64,000 bases of DNA from assembly GCA_036346155.1 (NCBI GenBank), contig JARFIY010000110.1, positions 15,349,001 to 15,413,000 of the forward strand, read 5' to 3'. The notes beneath the pieces are model-generated. The model had not been told where the DNA came from and did not search any database. It saw only the letters and a program-made list of their open reading frames with translations. The stretch is from Sinelater perroti. Lineage: Eukaryota > Arthropoda > Insecta > Coleoptera > Elateridae. Every line of letters begins with the position of its first letter. Position 1 is the stretch's first letter. The position numbers and the translations under genes were made by a program. Shown in pieces: positions 34,254-46,007 of this stretch.

Positions 34254-34725
34254 GGTTGGGGAGAAAGTTCTGTTGCATTTAGGAAAAATTCAGTTTTGTG
34301 CAATTTTTGTTACTGTTTTGTGTTTAGAATATCTAAGGCTTCTTTAAGCGTAGATGGACAAAGCTAAACATTGTCATTGCTGGAAGCAACACCTTTCATC
34401 GCGAGAGTCTGAAAAAGAGATTTGTGAAACAGTGGTACAAAAAATTTAATTCTGATAACCTCGATCAGATCAGCTATGTTTTAGCCGACTATCAGTTCTA
34501 GATGACGGAAGCTTGTAAGTGGATTTGGTTGCCAAACCATCTTCAAGCACTCGGGACTTGGCTGAAGAGCTTGGAGTCGACCAGAAGACAGTATGAAGTC
34601 ATCTTCGGCAGCTTGACTTTGTCCATAAAAAACCCCAACAAGATTCGCATGAGCTGACAGAAGCACAAGCCAGTAAACGAGTCAAAATTTGCCGCTAGTG
34701 TGACAGAACTTTCTCTTCAACTTGG
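34254..34725 (+). mobile_element. short mariner deletion derivative (MITE-like)
   Basis: Left end GGTTGGGGAGAAAGTTCTGT after TA. The right end reads CCAAGTTGAAGAGAAAGTTC in reverse complement, with TA next to it. The length of ~472 bp holds only the N-terminal part of a transposase: plus-strand SSSTRDLAEELGVDQKTV, SHLRQLDFVHKKPQQ and LTEAQASKRVKICR, the second helix-turn-helix and linker of mauritiana/cecropia-type mariners. The catalytic domain is fully deleted. Confidence 0.88.
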
Positions 34726-35470
34726 TATCTTACCTTAATAAAATGTCGTATAAATAGCCACAGAAAAGATCTAAAAACTATACTATACATTTTCAAGCGC
34801 AACAAAAAATGTTCTGAATTGAAACGTAGAACAACAATAGGACAAATTAGTACAAATCCGAAAATTCTAAACTATATAACTAGAAGTTGTTGAACAAACT
34901 CTTGATGTAGTCATAACCTACTCAACTTCTTCCAATACAACGGCCAAATGGAAAAAAACAGCGTCATTCTTAATACCTCAAATTTTAATAATAAAACTTT
35001 ACTCGTAAATTGGCTGCTATAAGAGCTATTGCGCCAACCACTGTACTTTATCAGCTATTAAGGTGTGTTTCAGAGTTTAGGAACTCTGGTGTTTCTTCCA
35101 ATTTTGGGCGGACACCTCCAGAACAAGTAATAAAATTAACTACTATCTCATGTTCTTTAGTTTTTCTAACCACACGAGTAGGAAGAAATAGTGGCGAGAT
35201 CCAATGTTCACGTCAATCGGCCATTGCAGATAACATCTTAGCAGTTGTTGGCGTAACTGGTTATTTTGGCTTTTTGTTGCAATGGGGCCTGTAATTTGAC
35301 TTCTAACAGCGAAAAACAAGTAAAAGCAGCCGTTTGTATTGAAATTGTTTTTACATTTGTAAATTTTTACCATTCCCCTTTATACTACCTGATAATAGTT
35401 CCTATAGTCAAGAAAATTCGTATTATTACCGTAGTCCCAATGTAAACCTGTTCGCATGTCTATAGTGTGC
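34726..35470. other. AT-rich stretch, unidentified
   Basis: A 94-codon plus frame at 35010-35294 and a 76-codon minus frame at 35143-35373 overlap and show no domain. No repeat or RNA gene was recognised. Confidence 0.4.
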
Positions 35471-35645
35471 AATATATATTAATGGTATGACTCTAATTCC
35501 CCGCATGAAAGCACAGCCTGGGAACTGAGAGGTTAAGGTTCTCATATGTCAACTCTCTCTCTGGTCAGTCGTTACGCACCATCTCTGGTGCGGGGCGATG
35601 TGGCAAGCTTGCTATTATAACCCCTTGTATGTATGCAGTCTTCTC
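35471..35645 (-). mobile_element. tRNA-derived SINE, copy 2 (5'-truncated)
   Basis: The reverse complement matches the body of copy 1 (7140-7306): ACAAGGGGT, ACATCGCCCCGCA, AGAGATGGTGCG, ACCTTAACCTCTCAGTTC, a GCGGGG block, and the end TACCATTAATATATA versus TACCATTATTATTATT in copy 1. The tRNA-like head with boxes A and B is missing, so it cannot be transcribed from its own promoter. No clear target duplication was seen. Confidence 0.88.
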
Positions 35646-35689
35646 ATAGATATTGTTTCGACCACATAGACCACTTCCATAACTTCTCA

Positions 35690-36390
35690 AGATTGCAACC
35701 GTGGGATTAAAATGTTTTCTTCTGTTCTTGTATAGTTATATCGCCTGTTTCCTCATGTACTCCCTTATTATTGGGAGATTTGTGTCCTTGTAAAGGTTCG
35801 TGTTCCTAACGTACCATGGAGTATTAAAGACCGATCTAAGTACCCGATTCTGGATCACCCGGAGTTTTTGAATATAAGTTTTTGCAGTACATCTCCAGAA
35901 AGGTGCTGCATAAATCACCATTGATTGATCGGATGCCGATTTTGTAGACTGCGGGCTTATTTTATGGGGTAGCTTATTTTACAAGTATTACAATGAGTCT
36001 ACTGATGCTCTTCCTGCTTTAGTTTTTTTGTTACCTCTTTAACGTGGGAGTTTGAGGTTGGCGTATATGGTTACGCTAAGAATCCAAAGGATGGCGCACT
36101 CGAAGATGATAGCTAGACCCAAGTTTTCTCTTCTTATTCTTCTAGTGAACAGCATCACCGAGCTCTTCTCAAGATTAATTTAAATCCGCCACCGATCAAA
36201 CAAATTCTCGAGTCCTTTTTGTAGTCATCTAACAGTCGGGTGGGACCTGAGCAAGTTGGATATTAATGTATATTAGGCTAGCATCGTAAAGGATATGGTG
36301 GACATGTTAAACAGGATCGAAAACAGTGCGAAGACTCTCGCAAAGAGTTGGATCTTCGATAATTCCACATGGTCTTGACTTCTGCAGCAA
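35690..36390 (-). mobile_element. jockey-type LINE, 3' part of the reverse transcriptase
   Basis: Minus strand: FARVFALFSILFNMS then FTMLA-YTLIS (36350-36270; jockey: LxPxLFxxFxNDxP ... YADDTA, active-site DD lost), LENLFDRWRI-INLEKSSVM, LFTRRIRREN, a shifted KTKAARAS-like block, and MVIYAAPFWRCTAKTYIQKL, then QNRVLRSVFNTPWYVRNTNL (35921-35800; jockey: YAxPVWxxxAKTxxxKLQxxQNxxLRxxxxAPWYVRN). It runs out next to SINE copy 2. Confidence 0.82.
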
Positions 36391-36407
36391 TCCTATTGTA
36401 TGCGCGA

Positions 36408-36656
36408 TTATCTTCTAAGATTAAACTCTACTGAGCACATCGACTCGCTTGGGTTATTTAGCGCATGTTGCATAGATACGTCAAAGACATCCGGGTGATC
36501 TATAAGTCCAACATTTGTGGGTTCTTGTAATGCATTTATTACTAGATCTCGCAACTCGGCACTTATCTGTTCTATGCAGAGATGTTGAAATCGCCTGGTT
36601 ATAATGTTATTCTTAAAAATATTGTCAAGATCTCTCGTAACAGACATCGGGTGCAT
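36408..36656 (-). CDS. unrecognised 82-codon frame
   Basis: Minus strand, 82 residues (MHPMSVTRDLDNIFKNN ... ALNNPSESMCSVEFNLRR). The composition is protein-like, with mixed acidic, basic and aliphatic residues and two likely helices (HLCIEQISAELRDLVINAL). I do not recognise a domain. It sits between a PLE fragment and a jockey fragment on the same strand, so it may be another transposon piece rather than a host exon. Confidence 0.25.
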   Translation of the reverse strand: MHPMSVTRDLDNIFKNNIITRRFQHLCIEQISAELRDLVINALQEPTNVGLIDHPDVFDVSMQHALNNPSESMCSVEFNLRR

Positions 36657-36849
36657 ATGTCTTCTGGACCAAGCCTATAGATAGATATGCGAGAAGATGA
36701 AAATTTGTAACAGACGCGGGAGGGTTGGGACAATTAGTCCTGATTTGAAATTCGAGTTTCTGAACTCAAAGTCTAGATAGACAAATTGTGGCGTATATTG
36801 TGTCATGTAGTATTCATCCTGTGAGATTATGTTGAAGGATGCTGTTCCG

Positions 36850-37206
36850 TTCTTCGTGTAGTCTTATTGTAAAGGTGTTACTGCTGCATTGCGTTTATCT
36901 ATTGGTAAGATAACGATGTTGTCATGATTTTTAAGATCACAAAGAAATCTCGACCTAAATTCCTTCTGCTTTGTCTCCTGGAAGATCACGCGCGAGTGCT
37001 TTCATGTTGACTGTAATGTTCTGAACTGAAATGAAATTTGGTGCTACAGCAAATTCTTTTCCTTTGCTGGAGGCATTGACCGTTTCCTGAACAAGTGTAC
37101 TTTTTAAAAAAATTATTGTAGTTTTTCTGCTATTCTTTTGTGACAGTACGCTGTTCTTCTGTAAACTTAGAAGAATATCTATTGGTAGTAGCCGTATAAC
37201 GGTCAC
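36850..37206 (-). mobile_element. Penelope-like element, N-terminal part
   Basis: Minus strand: KGKEFAVAPNFISVQNI, then ALARDLPGDKAEGI, a stop, RSRFLCDLKNHDNIVILPID and KRNAAV. PLEs read KGLxFAVxPxxIPxxxII...LPxxxAExIR ... LKxxxDIVILPADKGNATV. Only the region before the palm domain remains. Confidence 0.75.
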
Positions 37207-37459
37207 TTTTGCAAAGCCTGTTATTCGGGCTGGAATGCATCCGAATCAGTTCTAATAAATGTTCAGCGAGAGACTTGTGCTTTCTGACTAAAGCAGCATC
37301 TCTTTTTCAAATCACTATCTAAGTAAAAAAGAAACGATTGTGAAAATGTGTGTGGGTCGGGCACAGCAAATATGTCAATTTCAGTTGTTACATATCTAAT
37401 TTTAAACATAGGTCTCCATATATCTTTGTCTCTTGCTTGTATTTTCCAGGGTAAACTTC

Positions 37460-39780
37460 CTCCTTCTTTTAGATCATCGTTCCAACTCATCTATGTGGTC
37501 AACTTTTTGATTTTTTCATAATTATGACCTCCGTTGTTGTATCTCTGTATTGCATCCTGCGAAGTCCCACTCACTACACTTCTCTTGTATATTTTACTTT
37601 TGTTATTCTTCTGATTTCAATGTTTGTTTTTTTTATCTGACCGTTTTATATCTATCATTATTCTTGTCATAGATATTTGTGTTTTTGCTACCTCATTTGT
37701 GTTTGCTCTAGTCAGTGTCCAAGTTTGTAAGTCGTACGTCAAAATTGAAAGACCGCATTGGTCGAACACTCTGGTTCTAAGATAGTGAGGTGGTTTTCGA
37801 TTTGTTAACACTTTTTTCAATTTTCCAAAATTCTGTCCTGACTAATTTAACTCTTCTTGTGACTTAGATTATTTGTTTTTTTTTATTTATTATGAGTAGG
37901 TGTCTAAGATAGGTATATTAATATAATGTATCTAAGTTGGCATTATTGCTGCTTATTTTTTAAGCCATGTGTGTTAGTTATTACCTTGGTTTTAAACATA
38001 TTGATTTTAATAGCCCGTTTTTGGAAAATTTTAAAGTTTGTTGCGATAAGTACGGCGCCATCTGTATGTCTAAGGTAATTTAACTTTCTTCAATTTATAC
38101 TTATTTATTTGTATGGTCAGTTTAGCTGCCTGGACATATCTTCCATTGATAGTGTAAAAAACTCCGAAGAGATGATATTGTCTTGCCGGGCACCTCTTTT
38201 TAATGATATAGGTCTTATGGTGTTTCTATTTAATTGTATAGTTTTAATTGCTTTTTCGTATATATTATCTATATGTTCTGTAGCGACAATTCATTCAACA
38301 ATTTCTCATGGCTTTTTTTACGACCTACATTTACAAGCCATTGAAAAATATTCATAATTGATAAAGGCCAGATACGGGTTCAGATAATATTTATTCGTTT
38401 TCTCGATTCATGTTCTCATCGTTAGGAAGTGATAATATGTACTATAACCTTTTCAGATTCCAGCTTGTTCTATAGCTTGGTAAGAATCTATTTTGGGTGT
38501 TAGTCAGTTGGTTATTATCTTTACGAGTCGATAATTCTGTAAATTATTTCTGTTTCCTTTTTTAAAAAATAGTACGATTATGTTCTCGTTTCAATTGGTG
38601 GGAATTTGGCCATCATGAAGCCAAAGGTTAAACAGTTTTTTATTTTTTCTTCTATTATTACGTTAACATTTCCCAATATTCCGCTCCGTACGGGGCTTTA
38701 CTGTTTTTAATTGTGATAGAGCTGCTGCAGTGTTATAAAATTCAATAGCTGTCTTTTTTTTGAGTTTACATTCACTATTTTTGGTCGTGTTTTTCCTTGT
38801 GTGCCTCAAGTTTTATTTTATATAAAATATTTCTACGGTTGTTGTTTTATCTATGTTTCTTTCTTCTTTTCCATTTTAAATTTCTATCTTAAATCTTTTA
38901 TCTTTTTTTTTGTTTATTCTAGTACGTTCTATTGAGTTGCTTTTTCTTTCATGCAGAGCTGTTTGTCTTTTATCTATTATTCTATTATTTCTGGGAGTTT
39001 TTTTATTTTCTTTTGTTTTGTTAATTTGTTATTTTCATGGCTGCTGTTATTAATTGTTTAGATAAGTTGTTATTTATTTTGGTGGTCCTATTTTTCCTCA
39101 GTATTTTTCTAAATTGTTCTCGTAGTTTATTATGTTGTATTATTGCCAAGTTCTTGTACTGCTGCTTCCTTTCTAATTTATTAAGTTCTGTGACAGATTC
39201 AAAAATATTTATTTTTGTTCTTTGTCTTTTCGTTTGCTGATATATATGTCTACTTTTGAAAAATGTGTTTATTGCAAATATATTTTATTTAAGTAGTTTA
39301 TGAGTTTCTCACTATTCTCACTATTTTTTGTACTATATCTGTATTTGCCTATTTTGTTGTGTGTCTTATCGGCTTTCTTTCCGAATTTAAATTCATCCAT
39401 GAAGATAGTTTTATAGGTTTATCTTCTACTACCGTTGTAATTTCTTCATAAAATGTTTTTCGTTGTCATCGTGATCTGGGGCGAATAAGTATTATTTTTA
39501 GCTTTTTATTTATTTTTATTATTATGTATTTAATTTATATCATATTATGTTTTTCTTTACTACGAATTCTATATTATCATATAGGTGATTTCCTGTTTGC
39601 AGTTTTATACTTTGTTTCACATCCGACAATACTACTACTTCCCATTTATCTCTGTTAATTCTTCTTTGAGCTTGTATAACTTTTCGCCTTTTTCCACAGA
39701 TCTGATGTAAGTTGTCATGCATAGTTTGTTTTGTTTTCTTTTTTCTTTCTAACTTTTCCCTTTCGTTCTTTTACATTTCC
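37460..39780 (-). mobile_element. RTE-type LINE (endonuclease lost, reverse transcriptase relict)
   Basis: Minus strand, heavily decayed: IVLFFKKGNRNNLQNYR (about 38560; RTE: IxLIHKKGDxxxxxNYRPISLL), LAFINYEYFSMACK (palm D block FIDYEKAFDS), IRPISLKRGARQDNIISSEF and FTLSMEDMSRQLN (38220-38130; RTE: GVRQGDTISPKLFTxxLEDxFR), YLRHTDGAVLIA (38070; YADD box damaged), ILTYDLQTWTLTRANTNEV (37740-37680; RTE: MTYGAxTWTLTKxxxxK), and WNDDLKEGG...W at 37490. The T-rich plus strand reflects the A-rich sense strand typical of these LINEs. Confidence 0.82.
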
Positions 39781-40089
39781 GAGAATCCGTGAGCTTGAAT
39801 GGCAGGCCGGTGTAAGATTGTGGGCAATATATCTTACTCACCTGAGATAGTTTTCATTTATGTTTTAAGATCGACATTATGATTGTTGAGGGTGTTGATT
39901 GACAAAACAACGTGCTTTCGAAGCGTGTTAGTGAGTAGTATTTTAACCCACCATTCTGAATCAGACGCTGCTTTTTGAGTATTTCATTTCTTCGGTTCCA
40001 CCTATGCTTAGGGGGCTTTCCGTTATTCGCCAATTAGAGAGACGTCCGATGGGATTTAGCATCCCCACACAAGTCCTTCAAACAAATTG
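39781..40089. other. unidentified spacer
   Basis: Lies between the RTE relict and the mariner at 40.1 kb. Slightly GC-richer than its neighbours; no motif recognised. Confidence 0.4.
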
Positions 40090-40990
40090 TTACTTGAAGA
40101 CCGCGGTAAATGCAAAAAGGTGTTCCAGTTAACTCTGATCAATTATTTTGCTCAAAAAGGTCTTTATTTAACACAGGAAGTAAATTTATATATCAAAGTA
40201 TTTTTCACAATTAGTTATAAACTTTTCAAATCTTTGGCAATCCATTCTTCGGCCTATCTTTGCACTTCTTCAAAATTATGGAAGTGAGTGTCTACTAATG
40301 CGCGTTGCATTGATCGGAAAAGAGGGTAATCTAATGGAGACAGGTCTGAAGAGTACGCAGGGTAGGTCTAGTAGTGTTTTTTTTTATTGCCAAAGTAATG
40401 TGAAGTCGAGAGTTATCGTGAAAAAGGATCACTTTTTAGCGTTTGCTAGCTATTGCAAGCCTCTTTTAATAAAAATGTTCATCCTAATTGAGTGTTTATT
40501 GCATATAGTAGTCTTATTCTTATTCTTCGTTCAGACTCAGTAGTTCTTAGTAGACCAGTCCTACCAGATACAGAGCGCAACCTTTTGGTCATAAATATTG
40601 AGCTTTGGTGTTGAAGAAGACGGTTGTCCAGCGTTTATATATGCTTTTTTGCGCTTGGGATTATTAAAATACATCCACTTTTTGTACAATACAAAACAAA
40701 CAATTATCTTTAAGCTGCTTAGCAATCAAAGAAATCAGGATGTTTAAGCGACAACTTACCACCCATTTGTCTTCCTTCTGGATCTTTCCCATCACATGTA
40801 AACGATCCGAAATGGTGTATTAAACATCTAATATCTTTCCAGTTCTTCGAGTGTTTGAGTGGGGTTTCTATCTAACAATCTCAATTGGGTGTCTGGAAAT
40901 TTTTTACCTAACCTGAGTATTCTTTGGCATTCATATCAAAATTACGATTTTTAAAACGTTTAAGCGAAAATGTTCAGTTGAGATACCATG
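40090..40990 (-). mobile_element. mauritiana-type mariner transposase relict
   Basis: Minus strand, nearly the whole coding order: LLDRNPTQTLEELERY (40890), LHVMGKIQKEDKW (40810), MYFNNPKRKKAYINAGQPSS and STPKLNIYDQKVALCIW (40680-40570; mariner: ENPKRKKSWVxPGQPSTST...LCIWWD), KVILFHDNSRLHITLAIKK (40420; second catalytic D kept), SSDLSPLDYPLFRSMQRALV (40350-40300; third catalytic D kept) and EEVQRWAEEWIAKDL. Frames change several times. It is one of the most readable old mariners here. Terminal repeats were not recognised. Confidence 0.88.
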
Positions 40991-41141
40991 GAGCTTCTTT
41001 AAGAATTTGATGGTTTTTGGTAGCTGATTTTTTCAAATTACAAAAAAAGTAGCAAACTTTCCATCCTTTGACATGTAAAAAATGAATAATTAAATAAAAT
41101 TGGGGGAAAACTGTCGTACGCTATACAGAAATGTTAAAACT

Positions 41142-41315
41142 ATCATGATATGTAATATGGCGTGGCCGGAGCTCTTGATTTACACGAGGAAGTCCGTGCT
41201 TTCGTGTACGCACGTCGGGACGGCTCCTTGCCGGTGCATCTGGAGTCGGACGACCGCGGCTGAGTCATCAACCCGCTGCTTTTGATCGCAGTCCTTTCGA
41301 TAAGAAACGCGTCTT
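41142..41315 (+). repeat. direct duplication, copy A
   Basis: Shares with copy B the words CTTGATTTACACGAGGA, GTCCGTGC, CGCACGTCGGG, GGTGCATCTG, CGCGGCTGAGTCATC, GCTGCTTT and ATAAGAAACGCG, in order. Start-to-start distance is about 225 bp. GC-rich, noncoding, with an AP-1-like TGAGTCA at about 41259. Copy A lacks ~18 bp present in copy B after the CTTTG word. Confidence 0.85.
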
Positions 41316-41369
41316 TATATTATTCCTACCTGTACATTTGAACAAAAAGTAAATAAAAACAGCTGATAT

Positions 41370-41560
41370 GAAATGTGGTATACCCAAGCTCTGAGTTCTT
41401 GATTTACACGAGGAGGTCCGTGCGTTCGTGCACGCACGTCGGGGCCGCTCTTTGTCAAATGGACTGTCGATCCGCGGTGCATCTGAAGTCGGGCGGCCGC
41501 GGCTGAGTCATCGTGAAGCTGCTTTAAGTCGTTCTCCATTAGATAAGAAACGCGAATTAA
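41370..41560 (+). repeat. direct duplication, copy B
   Basis: Second, diverged copy of 41142-41315, slightly longer. The open frame that spans it on the minus strand (41315-41647) differs from the one in copy A and is not conserved, so the shared constraint, if any, is not coding. Confidence 0.85.
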
Positions 41561-42364
41561 ATATTTGAGGGCTTCAACTAGGTATACATTTTTTTGATTT
41601 GCACACGCAATCATTTCCGAACGCAAAATACGCGTCTGCCACGGCAATTTCGTTTGCTTCTGCCGAGTGGAGCTTCGAATGTAAGTTAAACTGTTCCACG
41701 TTCTCGATCTAGGGAAAAAGCCGATCCAGTTAAAAATTTATACGTTCCCACCTTGCAAAAATATAAGGAAAAGTGGGTGAAAATTGTCAGCTTAGGACGT
41801 AAAAAACATCTTTTTGCAGGCCAGCCCTCATTATTTACAATATATGTCACGAATCAGAACTAACTGGAACACATTAATATCAACGAGATGTGCATGCAAA
41901 CCATTACTAAAACCAGTCGTGGTAAGTAACGTATGCTGACATATTACTGGAGTTGAGGACTGGATAGAAAAAATTTTGAACACAAAGCGGAAAATACAAC
42001 TACAATAAAAGTACATGATTTGTTTTAATCAATAAAAAATGTCTAAAAGATAATGTTGTATATAAAATGTAATCTAATATTATTTTGAATTGTCCCCGTA
42101 TATGGCGCATAATCGTTAATTTAAGAAGCTGTTGGTGTATTGTATAAAGGAGTTGTTTCTATAAAAATAAATCGACTATTTTTTAAGTTAAACTAATTTT
42201 CATAACATGGATGTCTGCAGAAAAGGCGATCATCAAAATAAGCCACTAAACAGATTAATATATGGCAGCTGGAAGCTCCCAGCGAAGCCGAATGCTCTTT
42301 CGTAACAAATAAATTTATTGGCGAGTCCTCAATCATCAATCTTGACCAAAACATGTTTACAAAA
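41561..42364. other. AT-rich stretch before island 3
   Basis: No transposon or coding feature recognised. The last 170 bp may belong to the island, since they are of mixed composition and free of transposon motifs. Confidence 0.4.
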
Positions 42365-42690
42365 ATAAATTCATGTGCGCGGGGTGGCGCGCCCGCCAAG
42401 GCTGCGGCGCCCGGCGTCGCCGGCGCGATTTTGTTTATTCTAAAATCCGAGATTGCCGCGATTGATTTTAATGGCGCCCGCGGAGGACTGGTACGTTTTC
42501 TGGCGAACGACAGCTAGTCGTTTAAATAAACATGAGCGAAACAAGATGACGCCAGTTCTTAAGACTTCTGGCGGCAGGGGCGCCGCGACGCCGTCCCCGG
42601 CGGCGTCCTCGCCGCGACTTTTTCTCAAATTAATAAGAATGCACCGGCGCGCGCGCCCGCTTCCGGATGGCCCCACCGCGAGTTATTGCT
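42365..42690. other. GC/CpG-rich island 3
   Basis: Very CpG-dense (for example GGCGCGCCCGCC and GGCGTCGCCGGCGCG) with interspersed AT-rich words such as GATTGATTTTAATGG and CAAATTAATAAGAATG that look like homeodomain sites. Frames on both strands (42440-42676 minus, 42453-42692 plus) lack domains. Probably a regulatory island rather than an exon. Confidence 0.45.
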
Positions 42691-43084
42691 AGGTTCGGAT
42701 GATTTGTTCGCTGACCGCTGCCAAATTGGTAACTATCGTCGGATTGCGTCTTGACTTGTTTTTCTTCCGGGCAATAATCCCTGTCTGCATGAAAAGATTT
42801 TTATGCTTTCGAATAATTCACCGGAACGAGCTGAATTATCAACTGTCTCTTTCGAAGGGGAGGGGCAGTTGTTTATAGCAATTTGATGATAAATTTTTAA
42901 ATGATTTTTCAATGACATTAATGAAAAAACAAGTTTTGTATTGCGTAATCCTCATTTTACAGCTTAAAGTTATTGTGTTGTAGCACTTCTCCATTTACAT
43001 TGTTTAAGTCTAAGGACGACAAACATCACATCTTATTGATACATACGTACATAATCCTGAGCCTTTCTACCGCAAGGTGTAAGG
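42691..43084. other. spacer between island 3 and a LINE
   Basis: AT-rich to mixed composition, with no recognised element. Confidence 0.4.
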
Positions 43085-45960
43085 CTTGGTGTTAGTTGAA
43101 TAATCACTCTTCATTGGGTAGAGTTTTTCGGCATCACCTTTTTCATTCTTTTATGACTTGGGTTTTTTGTCTCGTTGTACCCCATTCTAAACCCCTCTGT
43201 TGCGCTGCCTTCTGTCTACCTCCTCCTCGGTCTTTCCACTCTATTGTTTCCTCCCGGTATTGCTTCGAATGTCTGTTTTCTCAGACAGTCTTCATCCATT
43301 CTATACATATGTCTTAGCCATCCTGATCGTATTTATTGTATCACTTCTTTCACTGCCTTTACACCTAACTACTCTCTGTACGTTATGTTCCTAATCCTGT
43401 CTTCTCTTGTTTTTCTCCAGAACCTAATTTCTGCGCTCGTCAGTCTACTTTGTTGCTTATCTGAGATCTCCCAAGATTCACTTCAGTAAACTAGAGCCAG
43501 GTTCATTACTTTTTTCCCCGCTTTTCTCAGAAAGGTTGTTTTCATAGCACTTAAAGTTTTTCTTACGACGGCTGTAGGTTCATTTATTTCACCATCTATT
43601 TTACCATTGTTACTAATATATGTCCCTAGATATTTGAATTTATTCACTTGGTTTATTTCTTTCCATTCTATAGTAATGCTGCTATAACCATTATCTTTAT
43701 CTTTTTAGTATTAATTTTTATTTCTTTTATGCATTTTCCTGTTGTACATATTCAGATTATCCTGTAGTTATTTCGCTGTTTCTGCTAAAATTACCATATC
43801 GTCTGGATATAGTAACTCGGACATTTGCACATTTTGCATTCTCCACCTCCCTACGTTATATATTTCCTTGTCTGCTTCTTACATTCTTTAACTATTTCGT
43901 CCATAATTAGTGTGAATAAGAACAGGCTTAATACATAACCCTGTTTTAAGCCTCTCGTTGTTTCAAACTCCCCCGACTCCTCGTTTCTGGTTCTCACTAC
44001 GATTTTTGTCTTATGATACAATATTTTTAGTACCTTTCACATATCTTCTCTTCTAATTCAGTCGAAAGCCTTACTAAGATCTATAAAGAGTAAATTAACT
44101 TTCCCCGTTTCTTATTGTCTTTTCGCTGACTTGTCGCAGTATGAATATGTTATCTTGTTCTCCACTTCTCTTTTTAAAGTTGCATTGACTGTCTCCTAAT
44201 GTGTTTTTCAGTGTTTCTCTCAATCTTGTTTTCCATATTCTTGTCCATATCTTGTTCACTACGTTTAGTAAAGTGATTCCTCTACAATTTTTACATTTTC
44301 TTATATCATCTTCTTTATTTATTGATACTGTTACACCCTTCTGTCAATTTTTGGGGCTCTATTTTTACCATCTTGTTTATCAGGTTTAATTTATTTTCTA
44401 TTCTTGGCTCCCCTATGTATTTTATTATACATTTCCGGTGATATCCCATCTATTCCTAGTTTTATATTTTGTATTGCCTTTCCTAATTCCATTTCAGATA
44501 TATACTCGATGCCTACATCTTCGTTAGCCATTGTGGTGCTTTGTTAATCTTCGCCGTTGTCTTCCTTTTCTTCTTCGTCGTCGCTGTCTTCTGAGACCTT
44601 TTTAAAATGTTGCATCCATCTTTTCATTGTGTCCTCTTCTTTTACAAGTGGCTCTCTTTGTTTATCTCTAATGTGTTGGTTTGTTTTTGCTTAATCGTTT
44701 TAGGGTACTGTAAAATAACTTTTGATTTTTATTGAAATTGTCTTTCATTTTCAAATTTCACCTATTCTTTTTGTTTTAACCTTTTTACCTTATATTTCAG
44801 CTCTTCTCTTTTATTTTTTTACCTTTTGTAGTCTTCCCTGGTCAGTCTGCAAGTACATCTTTTAAATATATTTCTTTTGTCTTACTCTTTCTTTTATTTT
44901 CTCTGTCCATTAAGCTGTTTTTTTATATTTCTTTAACTGCTTTTGTTAGTACGTAGCTTTCTTCTGGACCTTCTAGTATATTTTGCTTTAGATAACTCCA
45001 TTCTTCCTTTACGTCTTTTTCTCTTGGTTCTGTGTTTAGCATTATTTATATTATTTTCTGGTACTCTTTTCCCTTGTCTTCTGCATTCAGCCCATAATTT
45101 CTGATGCTTTCCTTTATAACTTTCTTCTTTTTTTTGGGGCCTCTTTTTCTACTTTCATGTCCATCCTTACTAGGTAATGGCCGCTAACAATTTTTGAGCC
45201 TCTTTTCACTATTAAATCTTTTATTCGCCTCATGTTTGCTCTTTCTACTATAAAGTAAACTATGATCAACTTCTCTTGTCTTGAACGAGTTTCTCGTGTG
45301 TATTTGTGTCTCTTTGTGTTGAAATTTTGAAATTGTTATTATTCTGGTTCCGTTGTTGTTTCTTGTTGTTTCTCCATTATCACTAGGTGTCTTTCTATGC
45401 CTTTGTTATCATTTCCTACCCTGTCATTTAAGTCTTCCATTCTTTTTTAGATTTTCCTGATTTGTCTCTGTATCTTCTTCTCCCTCCAAATCATGTAGTC
45501 ATTAATATGAATTTTTGTGTCCTTTAACTTGTTTTTGTTACTCGTTATCTGTTATTTCCCGATTCAGTTTTTCATTTCCAATATGTTTATTAATATCCCG
45601 GACTTGTTTTACAAGTTTATTTTCGCCTATACTTCCAGCTTATTACTTAGAAATTTTTTTATTTTGTCGGTTGAATTTTACTTCTTGATGACTTCTTGAT
45701 GTTGCATCCCTTTTGTCTTTCTCCATCATTATTATATTATGCATATTAGCTGTTGTTTCTCACTACTCCACTCTTTCTTCTTCTTCATCTCTATATTTCC
45801 CTCCGTATTCTTCCTTATTCCTTCCATTTTTTTCATGTCCTGTATTTTTGTCTCCTATTATTTCGCTTCTAGATTCCTTCAGTTGTGCCTCCTCTGCCGA
45901 CGTCCTAATTGTTTTTCTACTTTTTTTTGAAAGGTTCCCCTTCACTACTATTTAATCCCC
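43085..45960 (-). mobile_element. RTE-type LINE, near full length, decayed
   Basis: Minus strand in order: a basic N-terminal region (45945-45763), the endonuclease block RVGNDNKGIERHLGDNGETT, then RNNNGTR (45440-45350; RTE: GDFNAxVG...GxHGxxxxNxNGxRL), DLSKAFD-IRREDM (about 44070), FETTRGLKQGYVLSLFLFTL (43970-43910; RTE: GLRQGDxLSPLLFNL), LYPDDMVILAETAK (43815; YADD box as YPDD), and the C-terminal RHMYRMDEDCLRKQ, then NRVERPRRR (43310-43220; RTE: GHxxRMxxxRxxK...RGRPRxRW). Stops are frequent. Confidence 0.85.
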
Positions 45961-46007
45961 TATCTCTTTCGGTACCTTGGCTCAAATCTGTAAATGTTCT
46001 CCAATTT

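Noticed and set aside
41315..41647. 110-codon minus frame over the duplicated block
   Set aside because: The frame is not kept in the other copy of the duplication, so the similarity between copies is not protein-driven.
43096..45955. Plus-strand Ser/Phe/Leu-rich frames that look like signal peptides or membrane proteins
   Set aside because: They are the antisense of an RTE LINE whose A-rich sense strand makes T-rich, hydrophobic shadows.
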